From NCBI GenBank assembly GCA_026686845.1, contig JAIVEN010000018.1, forward strand, positions 14,355,001 through 14,419,000: a stretch of DNA of 64,000 bases. The letters are read 5' to 3'. The DNA is from Adenanthera pavonina (taxonomy: Eukaryota > Streptophyta > Magnoliopsida > Fabales > Fabaceae). Every line of letters starts with the position of its first letter. Position 1 is the stretch's first letter. Under the pieces are notes generated by a model, which worked only from the letters and a program-made list of their open reading frames with translations, was not told the origin of the DNA and ran no database searches. Below, in pieces: positions 1 to 12,164 of this stretch. The position numbers were made by a program, and so were the translations under genes.

Positions 1-1
1 T

Positions 2-367
2 CCTTGTGTAATCAAAGAAAAGAATGAAAAGAAAAATCAAAATTTATATATGATACATTTTGTGCATGCTGATGGACGTAAGAAGAAAAGTTACAACTTA
101 AAATGCATTGAATCTTATGTCCAATCAAAATATGTAAAACAAAAATATTATCTGCATTGTTTTCTTCTTGCATCACAATATAACAGTCCCTTTATCACCT
201 GCTACTCCTGTAACAAGAAAAAACATGTTTCCAGTTCATGTTTGTTAAAGAAAAATGAACTTGGCAGGAAGGTAGAATGGGGTCCTAAAAGTACATCTGT
301 ATCTAGGGAAAATGCCACTAACAGAAAAGGACCCAAGCAGATTTGGGTACCTAAAAAGAAAAACTGA
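2..367 (+). pseudogene. gag: C-terminal part of sirevirus Gag (element A)
   Basis: This is the end of a Gag reading frame that enters from the left edge; the ATG at 50 is internal. It aligns throughout with the C-terminal Gag of copies B and C. A CCHC zinc knuckle of the form CX2CX4HX4C lies at about 212-253 (CYSCNKKKHVSSSC) and would bind genomic RNA in the virus-like particle. The frame stops with TGA at 365-367, after the conserved IWVPKKK tail. Pol continues in a different frame and overlaps it. Confidence is high for identity; whether the off-window part is intact is unknown. Confidence 0.85.
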
Positions 368-3300
368 ATCTTGTTTTGCAGGTTTGTTTAGAGCTAGTAA
401 AAGCAACAAATGGTATATGGACAGTGCTTGCTCAAGACATATGACTGGTGATAAGGAGAAGTTTATCACCCTTAGAGATAAGAAGGGAGGAAAGATGACC
501 TTTGGAGGTGACCAATATGGCAGAATAGTTGCCATTGGTATTGTGGGCAAGAATCCTGAAACATCTATAGAAGAGGTGCTATTCGTAGTTGGACTTAACC
601 ATAACCTGCTGAGTGTAAGTTAGAATGTGAAAAAGGAAACTGAGTACTATTTAACTCAAAATTCTTCCTAGTCATCCGAAAAAGTGACTCAAAGTAATTC
701 TCAAAGCTCAAAGGGATGATAACTACTATACAATTGATCTTGATGAACTTCCCACTTTAGACTCTATATGTTTAATCAGTAAAGATAATGAATGTTGGTT
801 GTGGCATAGAAGACCAGCACATGTTAACATGAACTAACTAACGAAATTGATTAAGAATGATTTAGTCATTAGTTTACCAAAAATCTCTTTTGAAAAGGAT
901 AAAGAATGTGATGCATGCCTCAAAGGGAAACAAACTAAATCATCATTCAAACCTAAAAATATAGTTACCACAACTAGACCATTGCAATTATTGCATATAG
1001 ATTTGATAGGTCCATCTAGAGTAAAAAGCCTTGGTGAACTTGTATGTGCATATGATTGTAGATGATTACTCTAGATTTACCTGGACTTTGTTCCTTTCTT
1101 TAAGGAATGAAACATTTGATGTATTTGCAACCTTAGCTAAGAAAGTGCAAAGTGATAAAGGTATTTCCATTGTGTCTATCAGGTTTGATCAAGGAGGAGA
1201 ATTTGAAAACTCAAGCTTTCTAGAATTGATCACAACTTGTCAGCACTAAGGACTCCTAAGCAAAATGGAGTGGTGGAGAGGAAGAACAGAATAATTAGAG
1301 AAATGGCTAAAGCAATGCTGAACGAAAAAGAGCTTTCTCAAGTTTTCTGGGCTGATGCAGTAAAGATAGCAAGCTACATCATTAATAGAGCCTACATCAA
1401 ACCAATTCTGGGGAAGACACCTTATGAGCTATACAAAGGAAGGAAGCCAAACCTATCACACTTGCATGTATTTGGCTGCAATTGCTTCATTCACAATAAT
1501 GGAAAAGAGAATCTAGGTAAGTTTGATGCAAAATCAGATAAAGGTATATTCCTTGGCTACTCTAGTAGAAGTAAAGAATATAGGGTTTTCAATAAAAAGA
1601 CTAGAGTTGTAGATGAATCTGTGCTTGTTGTCTTTATTGAAAATGACACTATTTTGAAGCATGTCATTGATGAAGATAATTTCATTTCTAGCTTTAACAA
1701 CTTGAATTTTTTTGGAGAAGATAAAATTGAACCTCAAAAATATCTGAATCCACAAATGTAGAGGAAGATATTCAGAAGAACGATGTTGAATATGAAAACA
1801 ATGAAGAAATATCTCAAGAACTCCTTAGAGCTTGGAGATATCAAAGAAGTCATCCAGTTGATCAAGTGATTGAGGGTGTTCAAGGGAATGTTAAAACCCG
1901 AAGAGAGCTTAGGGATTAAATAAACAATTATGCATTTATTTCTCAAATTGAACCTAAGTGTGCTGAAGAAGCCTCAACTGATGAATATTGGATACTAGCT
2001 ATGCAAGATGAACTAAATCAGTTTGAAAGAAATCAAGTTTGAGATTTAGTGCCTAGACCCAAAGATCACTCTATTATTGGAACTAAATGGGTTTTTAGAG
2101 ATACACTTAATGAACCAGGAACAATCATTAGAAATAAAGCAAGATTAGTTGCCAAAGGATATAATCAGGAAGAAGGCATAGATTATGAAGAAACTTTTGC
2201 TCTAGTTATAAGATTGAAAGTAATACAATACTCTTACCTTATCTAAGCATGAAAGACATAATGCTATATCAAATGGATGTAAAAAGTGTTTTTCTAAATG
2301 GATATTTCATGGAAAAAGTTTATGTTGATCAACCTCCAGGTTTTGAGGACTCAACAAAGCCAAACTATGTTTATAAACTGAAGAAAGCTCTTTATGGCTT
2401 AAAACAAGCTCCTAGAGCATGGTATGAAATGTTAAGTAATTTTCTGACTGAAAAGGGACTTACTAGAGAAAAAGTAGATACAACACTGTTTACTAAGAAA
2501 GAGAATAAAGACTTACTTATTGTTCAAATTTATGTTGATGATACTATATTTAGTGATACTAATGAATCTTTTTGTAAGAATTTCTCTAAGGTAATGCAGA
2601 GTGAATTTGAAATGTCAATGATGGGTGAGCTCAACTTCTTCCTTGGACTGCAAATTAAAGAATGTGATTATGACATCTTCCTCAATCAATCAAAGTATCT
2701 AAAGGAGCTACTGAAAAAGTTTGGAATGAAAAAGGCCAAATCAATGGGGACTCCTATGGCTATTGCAACAAAATTGGACATGCATGAGGAAGAAAAGCCC
2801 TTTGACATAACTCAATATAGGAGAATGATTGGCTCCTTACTATACCTAATAGCTAGTAGACTTGACATAATGTTCAGTGTCTATATGTGTGCAAGATTTC
2901 AATCATGTTCCAAAGAGTCCCATGTAACAGTTGTGAAAAGAATCTTCATATACCTAATTGGAACAACACAGATGGGACTTTGGTATCCAAAAGGCATTGG
3001 AGAAGAGCTTACATGATATACTGATGCTAACTTTGCTAGATCCAAAATTAACAGAAAAATCACAAGTGAAACCTGTCAGTTTCTTAGAGGATCCTTGGTC
3101 TCATGGTTTAGCAAGAAGCAGAATAGTGCGACTCTCTCTACAGAAGAAGTTGAATATGTTACAGTAGATAGCTGTTGTGCTCAAGTTCTTTGGACAAAGC
3201 AGCAACTTGAAGATCTTGAGATTGAGATGAAGGAGATACCAATAAAGTGTGATAATCAAAGTGTTATCAACATCTAAAGAATCCAATCTTGCATTCAAGA

Positions 3301-3480
3301 ACAAAGCCCATTGAAGTATGACATCACTTCAAAAGGGATCATGTTTTAAAAGGAGACATAAAATTAGAATACATCCCTACTAAAGATGAAATTGCAGACA
3401 TTCTGACTAAGACACTTGTAGAAGATAGACATTGAAAAATCATAAGAGAAAAGAGAATAGTAAATCCCAATGAATTGTAA
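312..3480 (+). pseudogene. pol: Decayed copia Pol polyprotein (element A)
   Basis: Reads as protease, integrase, reverse transcriptase and RNase H in copia order. The protease motif DSACSRHMTG is near 420-450. An HHCC zinc-binding region follows (HRR..H, then CDAC near 910). The integrase core has the GGEFEN and NGVVERKN blocks near 1190-1280. RT has the YVDD box near 2530-2540, and RNase H runs to the final NPNEL before the stop at 3478. The frame is broken by many stops and several frameshifts, for example the stops after 620, at 835 and at 2040, so it cannot be expressed as one protein. It is the most divergent copy here. The TGA at 2040-2042 replaces a Trp codon and recurs in copy B. Confidence 0.88.
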
Positions 3481-4473
3481 GCAAACCTCTAACTAAATCT
3501 ATTTAAAGTTTCTAACATTAAATCAATACTTTCTTTAGCATCGGAGTGTGTTTAAGATGTTTTACAGGTACTCCACATGAGTCTAGATGATAACAAATTA
3601 GTTTACTAGAGTTAATCAGACCTGCACAATCAAAAGATACTGAAGGGAAGCTGAAAATTTGAACTTTCAAGCCCTATTTGTAAGTTTAGAAATTTGAAAT
3701 TCGGATTTTTGATGTTATTAGACAAATTTCCATGTTAATATGTGTTTTTGAATGAACTGGTATGCTCAACTTTTGAACTTGGGTACTTATTAGACGAATT
3801 TTAATAGCCTCTACGTTGATACAGTACTCTCATATCCCTCGAAATTCATATGTTGATTGCTTGAAATTCGAATTTCTGAATGACAATGTGAATGTTCACT
3901 TTGCTCAAAATGCTATATATGCAAATTTCATTATTTCAAAATACGCATTTTAGAGACTCTTTACAAAACTGTAAAATTTGAATTTTGAATCTTTAAATTT
4001 GTCTGTTGAAGCATGCTTTCATGTCAATTCTCTGTAAGACAAACTCTCAAAAATGAAATTCGTCTGTTGCTTTTCTTATCTATTTTTTCTTAATGCTTGG
4101 TTTCTTAAAATTCAAACTTTGATGATTCGAAGTTTGTCAATTGCTATTTGTTCCTTGAACTTATCTTCTGTTAGACGAACTTCATGAAGAAAATTCATCT
4201 GTCAGAAAGCCTCCTTGTGTTCGTTAATTAGTAACTGCTCGAAATTCAAATTTTCACCCCTCAAAATTTGTCTGTTGAATGGTTACAGAAGTTAAAATGA
4301 AGGGTCTCGCTCTGAATAAACGTAACCCTATTCGTCTTTCTCCCAAGTTTGTTCATCTCCTCTTTTAAATTCTCATCAATTCTGTTCACGAATCTTCATT
4401 TTCCACCATTTAAACTTCTTTTTGCACCCTATAAACCCATTTCTTGCATCTTTCTATAACATTCATCACGAGA
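3481..4473 (+). other. Pol/env spacer of element A, with splice-like sites
   Basis: About 1 kb of non-coding DNA between the pol stop and the env-like start. It contains the block TAGCATCGGAGTGTG, then TTTACAG at 3561-3567 (acceptor-like), then GTAAGT at 3680-3685 (donor-like), 112 nt apart. The rest carries degenerate copies of the AAATTCGTCTG and TTCGAA modules that also build the LTR. No ORF is convincing. Confidence 0.6.
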
Positions 4474-6113
4474 ATGACATGGGTTAAAAATCCAGAAGTT
4501 GGAAAAGGAGAGCCCAGACCAAAAAGAGCAGTCAAGTCTCAATATGCCTGTAAGGAAGGAGAGACTCAAAAAAGAAAAGGCGAATCCAGTAAGGGAAACC
4601 CATCCAAAAAGTAGAAAACCACTCCCAAAGCTGACTCGAAGAAACCTATTCATGTCTCTGCTGCCCCTGCTGCTCCTGCTTCTACTTCTTCCAGTACTGA
4701 GTCAAAGGAACTCCAGTTAACCATGAAGCTATTATTGAGCAATGCTCATATCCTGGAAGAGTATACCACCAAGTTTATCAGCAAGAAGGTAATTAAACCT
4801 CGCTATACAAATATGGAAGAATTTCTTATTTCCAACAATTTTGATGTTGGGCTATGGATGATAAAATATAAGAACTTGTTGGAAATTAAGGAGAGATATG
4901 ATGATGAGGTTGTCAAATCATGGTATGCTGCTCTGATATATAACAACAAAAAAGAAGAAATGGGAGGTAAATCTGAGGTCTAGAACTATTTGGCTGTCTC
5001 ATGAGACCTTCAATGAAGTATTGGAAATCCCTGAGCAAGATGGCCTGAAGATTGACATTACCACTGCAAGATACATGGATGAGGATAAAACTGCAGATAA
5101 GGAACATGGTCTATTCTTAAACTACAAAGAACATACAATACTGAATACCTTGTTTAGAAGGCGTGAGAGCAGATCTCCTCTGAGTTTGCTGAAGCCCTCT
5201 GATCTTAGTGCTCAAGTCAGGATCCTACATTACATTATGTCTAGGATCATATTCAACAAAGGAGGAAGTTTTAATTTGATCACAAGGGCTAAAGCACATG
5301 TGATGATTACACTCATGCGTGGCAAGCTGATTAATATGTGTCATATCATCCTTCAATGCATGATCAAAGTAAGAGATTAGAGGAGAGACTCTACTTTGCC
5401 CTATGCCTCCATCATCTCCAAAATACTTCAGTATGCCAGAATTTAACACCTGGAGAAAGGAAAAGGCAAGATTACTAAAGTCTTCAAAGAGGAAGAATTG
5501 CAAAGGATAGCAATTGAGAGAAAAGATGACAGGTGGATTGGAAAAGGAGTTGGGAAGTCAGAAGACCTGTTCTTTGAAGAAGGTGGATGACAACAGCAAG
5601 CAGGAACTTCTGAGGCTGCTCCACCCTCACAGTCCTCACCTCGGCCTGTTCCTCCTCCAAATTAGCCCTCTCAGACGCCTCTACCTTCCACTCCATCTAC
5701 ATGGGCAAAGCCAACCAAGATCACTGAGTTGTATGATAGCATGTCTTCACTCATGCTGAGCATCAGAGATGAGCAAAATGCCAAGTTTGCTCATCTACAT
5801 GATTAGATATTTCAGTTAGCCAAGAACATGAAAGTGATTGCTGATGCGTATGAGGACATTAGAAGTACTATTCCCTCTTCATCAGCTCCTCCTCAACCAG
5901 GACACTTTGAGCTTTGAAGTGTCCCACTCCTGAACCTCCAAGCCCATTTGAGCTAGCCTCTCTTGAACTTGCTCCTGCTGAACATGCCACTGCTGAAGCT
6001 ACTAGAACTTTGGCAACCCTACAGGCCTCTAGCAGTGAGACAAGTCCTGGTTCTCCTTTAGACTATGGCATGGAGAAAGAGACTCCTCAAGAAGCAAGTT
6101 CCCATGAGCCTAT

Positions 6114-9064
6114 TGTAACACCTTACTTTTATCTATATTTTTCCATATATTATAGTATGTACAATGTCCAAATAACTCATATTAAGAGCTTGAACCATTA
6201 ATAGAACCAAAATATTTGAATAAAAAAAAACATGGTACTATTTATTTGATTCTCAAGTTTTCTGGATAAATTTTGAAAAATCATAACTTAATCCATAAAA
6301 ATTGTATCAATTTGGTTCAAGTCTCTAAATGAAGATAGAAACCTGATATACAAGATAAAAATATGAAAACTTCCTTTAACCTGACCAATTAGTATAGTTT
6401 ATTACTCAAACTTACACTGTACAAATGGTCATTTCTCTCTTTTTTAGGATTTTGGCCATACTTCAAAATTTATATCTAACTCTATATTGAGCCAAACCAT
6501 GTATTCTATATTCCATTGGAAAGATATATATGTATACTTGCCTTCATATTTTTATTATACATTTATTTAGTTTAGACAGGGCATGATTTCAACTTAAATT
6601 ACTAAGGGTCAAAGCCTCACTCTTATTAGAACAGTCTTGGAAAAACTTGTATATCTCTCATTGTACAGATCCAATTGAATTCAAACCAGTGGCATATTGA
6701 ACTCAAAACACATATCGTTTCAAAAATTTAAATCACTAAATTTTTAGAGCTCTGTACAATTTTATATTTCCTTCAAAATAAGTGATGCTGACAGTGAAAT
6801 TCGCAGCTTTTACTTTACTATCCAGTTTTGACCCTTAACTTCAAAAAGATACTATAAATTGTACACATATCCAAATTGAGTGTTCTTTAGCTCATTGGAA
6901 AGCTTATTCTCTCTAGTTTCAGATAATATATAAAAATTGACTTATTTTCCCTATCTCAGTCAAACAGTATTGGCTTTACTTTTATTGCTACAAAATGAAC
7001 TTCTAACAATATAACATGGCAAAGTAGACTTCATAATAAGCTCACATGATCATTCCATGTTTCAAATCCATGCCAAACATTTCATAATGCTCATAAGGAC
7101 ATAATATCACAATGTCACAGATCTAAAAGCATATACATGGTTTTATACATAATTTCAAAATATACACTCATAGCTTGAAAACACCATCAAGCCTTATTCT
7201 CTTCTTCATTGTCCTTGCCTTTTCTTTGAACTCCTTTGCCATAGCCTGTGCCTATCATTGGGATACTTGAGGGGATGAGATTGGGGGCAATCTCAGTAGC
7301 AAGTTGCATTTCATGCAATTATGTCAATCGTGTCAAATAACTCACATTTGATCACATTTAATCACTTCAATCACCTTTAAACAATAAATTGCCACATTAG
7401 TCATAAAAAATTCGGCAGCATATCGGCTTAGAAAATGGACATCCCGGGGAATAAAACCCCTCACTTAATAGCCAAGACCAATCAAAGAAATCACAATTGT
7501 AATATGACAACACAATTTAATCATAGAAAGACAATGAAAGAACATAAAGCAAGAATATGAAACTTAGCTACCTTGAAGTATTCCTTTAGTTCTTCGTCTT
7601 GAATCCAATGCTTTACCACTTGGTTCCACCTCATTCAAGAACTTACTTGGGCTTTATCAATTCCTAATACACCATCAAACACTCACTTTATTCACTGGTT
7701 TTATGAGTTACTTCTTAAAGACTCACAAAACCCTAGAATTTCATTTTCTTTATCTCTTGGTTTTCCTTGAATCCAATACTTGTTTTTAGCTAATTTGGAC
7801 CCAAGGAATCCATTTTTAGCATTAAAACAATGAAAATCCAACTCTTTCCCATCATAATAAGCTCACCAAAATCTGACTTATAGGAAGAGAAATTGATTTT
7901 TCTCAAAACTTGCTTAAATCATACTATACTTGATTCCTCTTGCAATATCTCATACCAAATCATGATTTTATGACTTTAAAACAACTACCCATACTTAAAC
8001 AAGCTTATACCGACATTGTAGAGAGATGGGAAAGAAAATATTTCATGGAAACTTAAGTCAAACAACTAAGAAAAGATATTAGAACACTTGTAAGTCATAA
8101 GAGAAACACTTACAAATTTTCTTGGATTTTCCTCCAATTTGTTTCCTATTTTTTCTTCCTCCCTCACGTGGCTGCCCTTCCTTTCATCAATTGCAGACTT
8201 CTCTTCCTCATTTCCTTGCTAAATGGTAGGCCAAATCATGGGAAAGAAGGGAGTATATATAAATTTCACCAACCAATGAAAATTTTCCACTTAATGTCTT
8301 GATTTTTCTTGCTTTTTCATGAAAAATAATAAACTAAGGCTATTTTGACATGTGTAGCTTGTGGAGCACAAAATGGGAAGTATTTTGGTCTAAAAATTTT
8401 AGATATTTACTTATCCAGATATATCCTAAACCGGTCTGTACAAATAAAGCTACTTTAGCAGTATATTTTACTATTATTGGAATACTAATTATAATTATAT
8501 TGAAATATAAAATTATCATAATATACTTATCCCAATTGGTCCAAATATAAAATCCATGCATTTTTTTGAATAAATACTGCGTCTTTCTGCAGTCCAGACT
8601 GACATTTATCGGGTAAGATATTAATATTATATCATAATTACCTAATAAATATTATTTTGATCTTAATAAATTTTATATTATATTCCATTGGTCTTAGCTC
8701 ATTGAGAGCTTCATTTTGACTATAATTTTTCATATTTACAAAAATACCCTTGACCCAGGACAAATCTATAATTTTTAAAACTTCCGGGTCATTAGATGTA
8801 ATTTTCCCCAAAATTCATAAAATTTGCTTCCATGTGCACGCCGCCTTTCTTCATTCTTCTCATCCTTTTTTTTTCCAATTCCTTCATTTCTCTTTCTTTT
8901 TTTTTAGGGACAAAATGGTCATTTTCTTATTTTTTCTTCTGACCGAGATAATTGACCTCTTCGCCTTATATTATGCAAAACAGTATATATCGGTTTTTGT
9001 AAATTTCTTATAGATTTTAAAATATTGAGCCTTAAATATTTAAGAGAAATTTCAAGATATTACA
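6114..9064 (-). mobile_element. Solo LTR of a Ty3/gypsy element, copy 1, 2951 bp
   Basis: Bounded by TGTAACACC and ATATTACA and flanked by the 5-bp duplication CCTAT (6109-6113 and 9065-9069). The env-like reading frame of element A resumes directly after it. Its reverse complement begins TGTAATATCTTGAAATTT and matches the start of the gypsy 3' LTR at 61439 over several hundred bases, including blocks around AATTATCTCGG and AATGAAGCTCT. It is therefore an LTR lying antisense to its host. No internal gypsy coding region is found inside, which fits a solo LTR left by LTR-LTR recombination. It contains no convincing ORF. Confidence 0.85.
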
Positions 9065-9290
9065 CCTATAGTGGAATATGCTCAGGAATCCATTCTATCT
9101 TTACAATAATTTGAGCAAATGGAAAAGCTTGTTGCAGCCATTACTTCTGCACCTATTATTCAAGCTTTCTGAATGAGGAGCGAAGCCTTGTACCCTACAA
9201 GGATATTACAGCTATTGCACATGATGCCATTGTACAAGCTTAAAAACTAAGGCTTGAAGAGATGTTTCCTCCTCATGTTCCTTAGCCTTT

Positions 9291-9703
9291 GTAATGAACT
9301 TCTGTAAAATTACTCCATAAACACAGAAAGAGAATGGAACTGGCTATATAACATTGAGATCTATAAGTCTGAATTACAAAGTGCATGGCATCTTAAGGAT
9401 AAAAATACATTCAGAAATGAAGGTTTAAAAATAATAGAACATCAGGAGGAGGAGAAGCAAAATTACATAAGAAAGAAAAGAAGAGAATCACAGGAGGAGA
9501 GATACTAAGAAGGAAGACATCACTCAAATTCATCCACACCCATTTCTTTAGCAACTTCTCTTATTATAACTTCTATGCCTCTCACTTTCACGTGCATTCG
9601 TAACAACCTCATGATAACCATGCTTCCTTCTCCCTTCCAATACATGTGATATCCCAAACTAACCATCCCCTCATGCTTCATTACATTCTTCAACCCTTTC
9701 AAC
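9291..9703 (-). pseudogene. Unidentified insert with a 3'-gene-end look (61-codon ORF plus trailer)
   Basis: About 410 bases unrelated to the other env-like copies interrupt the env-like gene of A. On the minus strand they hold an ORF from ATG 9705 to TGA at 9520 (61 codons, ending EMGVDEFE), followed by about 230 bases of T-rich trailer. The ATG itself uses the junction bases. The peptide is neither low-complexity nor one of the retroelement proteins seen here. I do not recognise it. It may be a captured 3' end of a host gene, or a random ORF in an unrelated repeat. No poly(A) tail or target duplication is evident at the edges, which are placed to within about 10 bases. Confidence 0.4.
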
Positions 9704-10287
9704 ATATGGTCTCAACTGGTTCTTTTTAGAAAGAAAATGGAAGAGCTTCTTGAAGTCTCAGATGATGAAGAAGGGAGCTCTAAAGCCTCTGTACCTCTTC
9801 CTCAGATTAGTCCTGATTTGCCTTTTGTCTCTGTTCCTCTTCGTGTAATTCTAGTGTCACAGATACCTCCTCCTACTATGCATGCTCAAGTCCCTGATGA
9901 TGCCAAAAAGGGAGAGAAGAAATCTGAGCAAACTGGGAAGACTGTTACAGGACATTCTAGTAAGACCTACAATAAGAAATCCAAGCCCAAGATGAAATGA
10001 TTAGATCTTAGGATTGCTTGGTTTTACTTGTATTGCTTGTTTATGTTTGCTGTATTTTTTGTAATGAAATGACATTCCTTGTAATGATATGGCAATCCTA
10101 CTTTGAAATGCTGTGTTTGCAATGTCATATCTCTGGACTAAACTTTTAATGAATTAATATAATGAGATTCCCTATCTTCCTTCTGATCTGCTGCACTTAT
10201 CTTTGAACTTTAATGCTTATATTGAGGGGGAGCTCTTAGAAGTAAACTCAAATACTAATCCAGTTTGCTAGTTATTTTGTCATCATC

Positions 10288-10301
10288 AAAAAGGGGGAGA
10301 A
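10288..10301 (+). promoter_or_regulatory. Polypurine tract of element A
   Basis: AAAAAGGGGGAGAA directly abuts the 3' LTR start (TGTTGAATC at 10302). It primes plus-strand synthesis in the reverse transcription of such elements. A second purine tract, TTGAGGGGGAGCT, lies about 65 bases upstream (10222-10234). A near copy inside the env-like gene at 9905-9918 reads AAAAAGGGAGAGAA. Confidence 0.85.
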
Positions 10302-11893
10302 TGTTGAATCAAGTGTTTTTGATGATTCCAAACAACTGGATCTTGGAAGGAAGATATCAAAGGAGTGCAAGAGATATCAAGTGAAGAAATCCATGGAGAA
10401 ATGAGTACAAGATTAGTTTGTAGGATTTCTCACAATGTTCACAGAGTAAAAGGCTTTGATCTTGCACCCAATGATTTTAAATAAGTGTTCTTCAACATTC
10501 CTATGTTAACATATGATATATTTAAAAAATATCAACTGATAGACGAATTTTGAACTGTTAAACTTCATATCTTGCTTTGAAAATTCAAATTTTGATTACT
10601 GAAATTCGAAGTTACATAGATGTTGCCTTTGACAGATGAATTTCAGCCTATTGAAATTCGAATTTTAAGTCAAGCATAATTTGTGAAAAATGAAAAATTC
10701 GTCTGAGGCTATGTCAAAGTTTATCTGAAATAAGAGTGCAAAAATAGTTCTAAGTCAGTCCCTTTGATAGATGAACTTTAGTTTTTAAAATTCTAATTTT
10801 GAAGTGAAAATGTATAAGTCTGATTAGATGTCCCTGTGACAGACGAACTTTGGTTTTAAAAATTCAAACTTTGAAATGAAAATGTATAAGTTTGATTAGA
10901 GGTCTTTCTGATAGACGAATTTTGAAGACTTAAAATTCAAATTTCGAAAAGAAGAACTTTTGTCCCATATTAAGTTGCTCATTGACAGACGATTTTTGAT
11001 TCCCCAAAATTTGAATTTCGAGTACACTATAGCAATATGGAACAACTATTCAACTTATTAGAAGCACTTTAAACTTGAAAATTTGTATGCTCTTCCATAG
11101 GAAATATTTGTCAAGATGAAAATTTGAATTTTACCTTTGAACAGACAAACTTTGAAGTTCAACATTAAAGTCTTTAACTTATGGTCTTTGCTAAATTCTT
11201 TGGTTGACACCCGAAAATTCATACTTTGGATGTCAAACGCATTAAATGAGGTTGGTGAATGGCTAGTTTTGCAGAGTAATCATTGGGTAATATCTCTAAC
11301 GGCTAGATTTTGTCTCTAACATATAGTTAAAAGAAAAATCTATAAATAGAACTTCATTTAAAGTTGTGGGTAACAATTTTACATTATATATACTGAAACT
11401 CTGTCAAAATCTTTAGAAAAAGCCTTATACTCTCTCACACTTCATTTGTTGCACTTCAACTGTCAAACACACTCTATATCAGAGAGTTTCTCTTATTGTA
11501 AATAATCTTATCTTCATCTGGAAGAAAGATTTTCTTGTGAGGGGATTTCACAAGGGATTTGGGAAGCACTTAGTTAGAGTGCAAAGTGAGAATCTGTAAG
11601 CTCTTGGAACAAAGCACAAGATTGTACTGTGGCATTGCAAGGAGCCCACTGAATTCTTGCAAGATAGTAGGAAATTTCAAGTGGTAGCTTGAGAACTGGA
11701 TGTATAGTTAAGAGGAAGAGACCGAACCAGGATAAATCCTTTTGTCTTTCTTTCCTCTACCTTGCTTACTGCATTGTTACATTTTGCACTCTATTTTTCT
11801 GCAACTTTTGCTTTCACTACTCTTTGATATTTTTGCAGAAAATTTCAAACTTCCTAATTCACCTCCCCTCTTGGGAAGCCAGCAGACCTAACA
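10302..11893 (+). repeat. 3' LTR of element A (1592 bp)
   Basis: Begins TGTTGAATCAAG after the polypurine tract and ends ACCTAACA. It shares its layout with the other LTRs: an array of GACAGACGAA and TTCGAA modules in the first 1 kb, one TCTAACGGC motif at 11294-11302, a TATA box TATAAATA at 11341-11348, and a C-rich tail ending CTCTTGGGAAGCCAG. Many modules are degenerate, which fits the age of this copy. Confidence 0.88.
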
Positions 11894-12164
11894 ATTGGTA
11901 TGTTAATGGATGTGGTTTTATGTTGTGTTGTAGTGTATGTATGTTGTTGGATGTTGAGGAGTCTATATAGTTATGGTATATGTGAACCCAAAGGTGGAAT
12001 TGGGCCTTGTTGGTGTGTTTTGGACCTATAGCCCACTTTGTCAATTGGAGTTTAAGGAGGTTAAATCTCAGAGGAGTGGTTCCTTTGAGGTGAAATCTCT
12101 TTATCCAAGTTCGTTAAGTCGTTTAGGACTTATGTGAATGATCCCGAATAGTCAGGTTGCCTTT
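11894..12164. other. Unassigned sequence between element A and solo LTR 2
   Basis: Non-coding sequence that continues after solo LTR 2 at 14959, because the solo LTR split it (duplication CCTTT). It may be repeat or LTR sequence older than both neighbours. I recognise nothing specific in it. Confidence 0.4.

Larger units (their letters stand above)
4474..10000 (+). pseudogene. Env-like ORF of element A, interrupted
   Basis: Starts at ATG 4474 with the same basic N-terminus as the intact copy at 28276 (KNPEVGKGEPRPKRAVKSQYA region). The conserved central domain lies near 4750-5480. The Pro/Ser-rich part runs to 6113, where an antisense gypsy solo LTR splits it. Reading resumes at 9065 (AQESILS region), and a second insertion occupies about 9291-9703. 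The C-terminal end, EELLEVSDDEEG to KKSKPKMK, runs to the stop at 9998-10000. Several in-frame stops and frameshifts are present, such as TAG in the basic N-terminal region near 4612, so it is a pseudogene. It lacks any clear membrane segment, like the other copies. Confidence 0.85.
1..11893 (+). mobile_element. Sirevirus-type Ty1/copia element A, 5' part outside the window
   Basis: An old element read left to right. The window opens inside gag, followed by a decayed pol to 3480, a non-coding spacer, an env-like gene from 4474 that is interrupted twice, a polypurine tract at 10288 and a complete 3' LTR to 11893. The order gag, protease, integrase, RT, RNase H, extra ORF, PPT matches Ty1/copia elements of the Sirevirus group. 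Two later insertions sit inside it: an antisense gypsy solo LTR (6114-9064) and a piece of unknown sequence (about 9291-9703). The 5' LTR is off-window, so its target duplication cannot be checked. Confidence 0.9.

Noticed and set aside
4649..4712. Leucine-rich stretch near the env-like N-terminus of A, resembling a membrane segment
   Set aside because: It is read in a shifted frame; in the true frame the region is Ala/Ser/Pro-rich as in the other copies.
8340..9013. ORFs of 60-90 codons inside the solo LTRs (also 13394-14844)
   Set aside because: They lie in a non-coding LTR, are AT-rich, differ between the two copies and show no known motif.
11894..11905. ATTGGTATGTTA after the LTR of A, resembling a primer binding site
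   Set aside because: Only TGGTAT matches, and this is the 3' LTR, preceded by a polypurine tract.
11137..12044. ORFs in the 3' LTR of A and beside it (60-93 codons)
   Set aside because: Their peptides come from LTR module sequence or cross the LTR boundary; not conserved as reading frames in the other LTRs.
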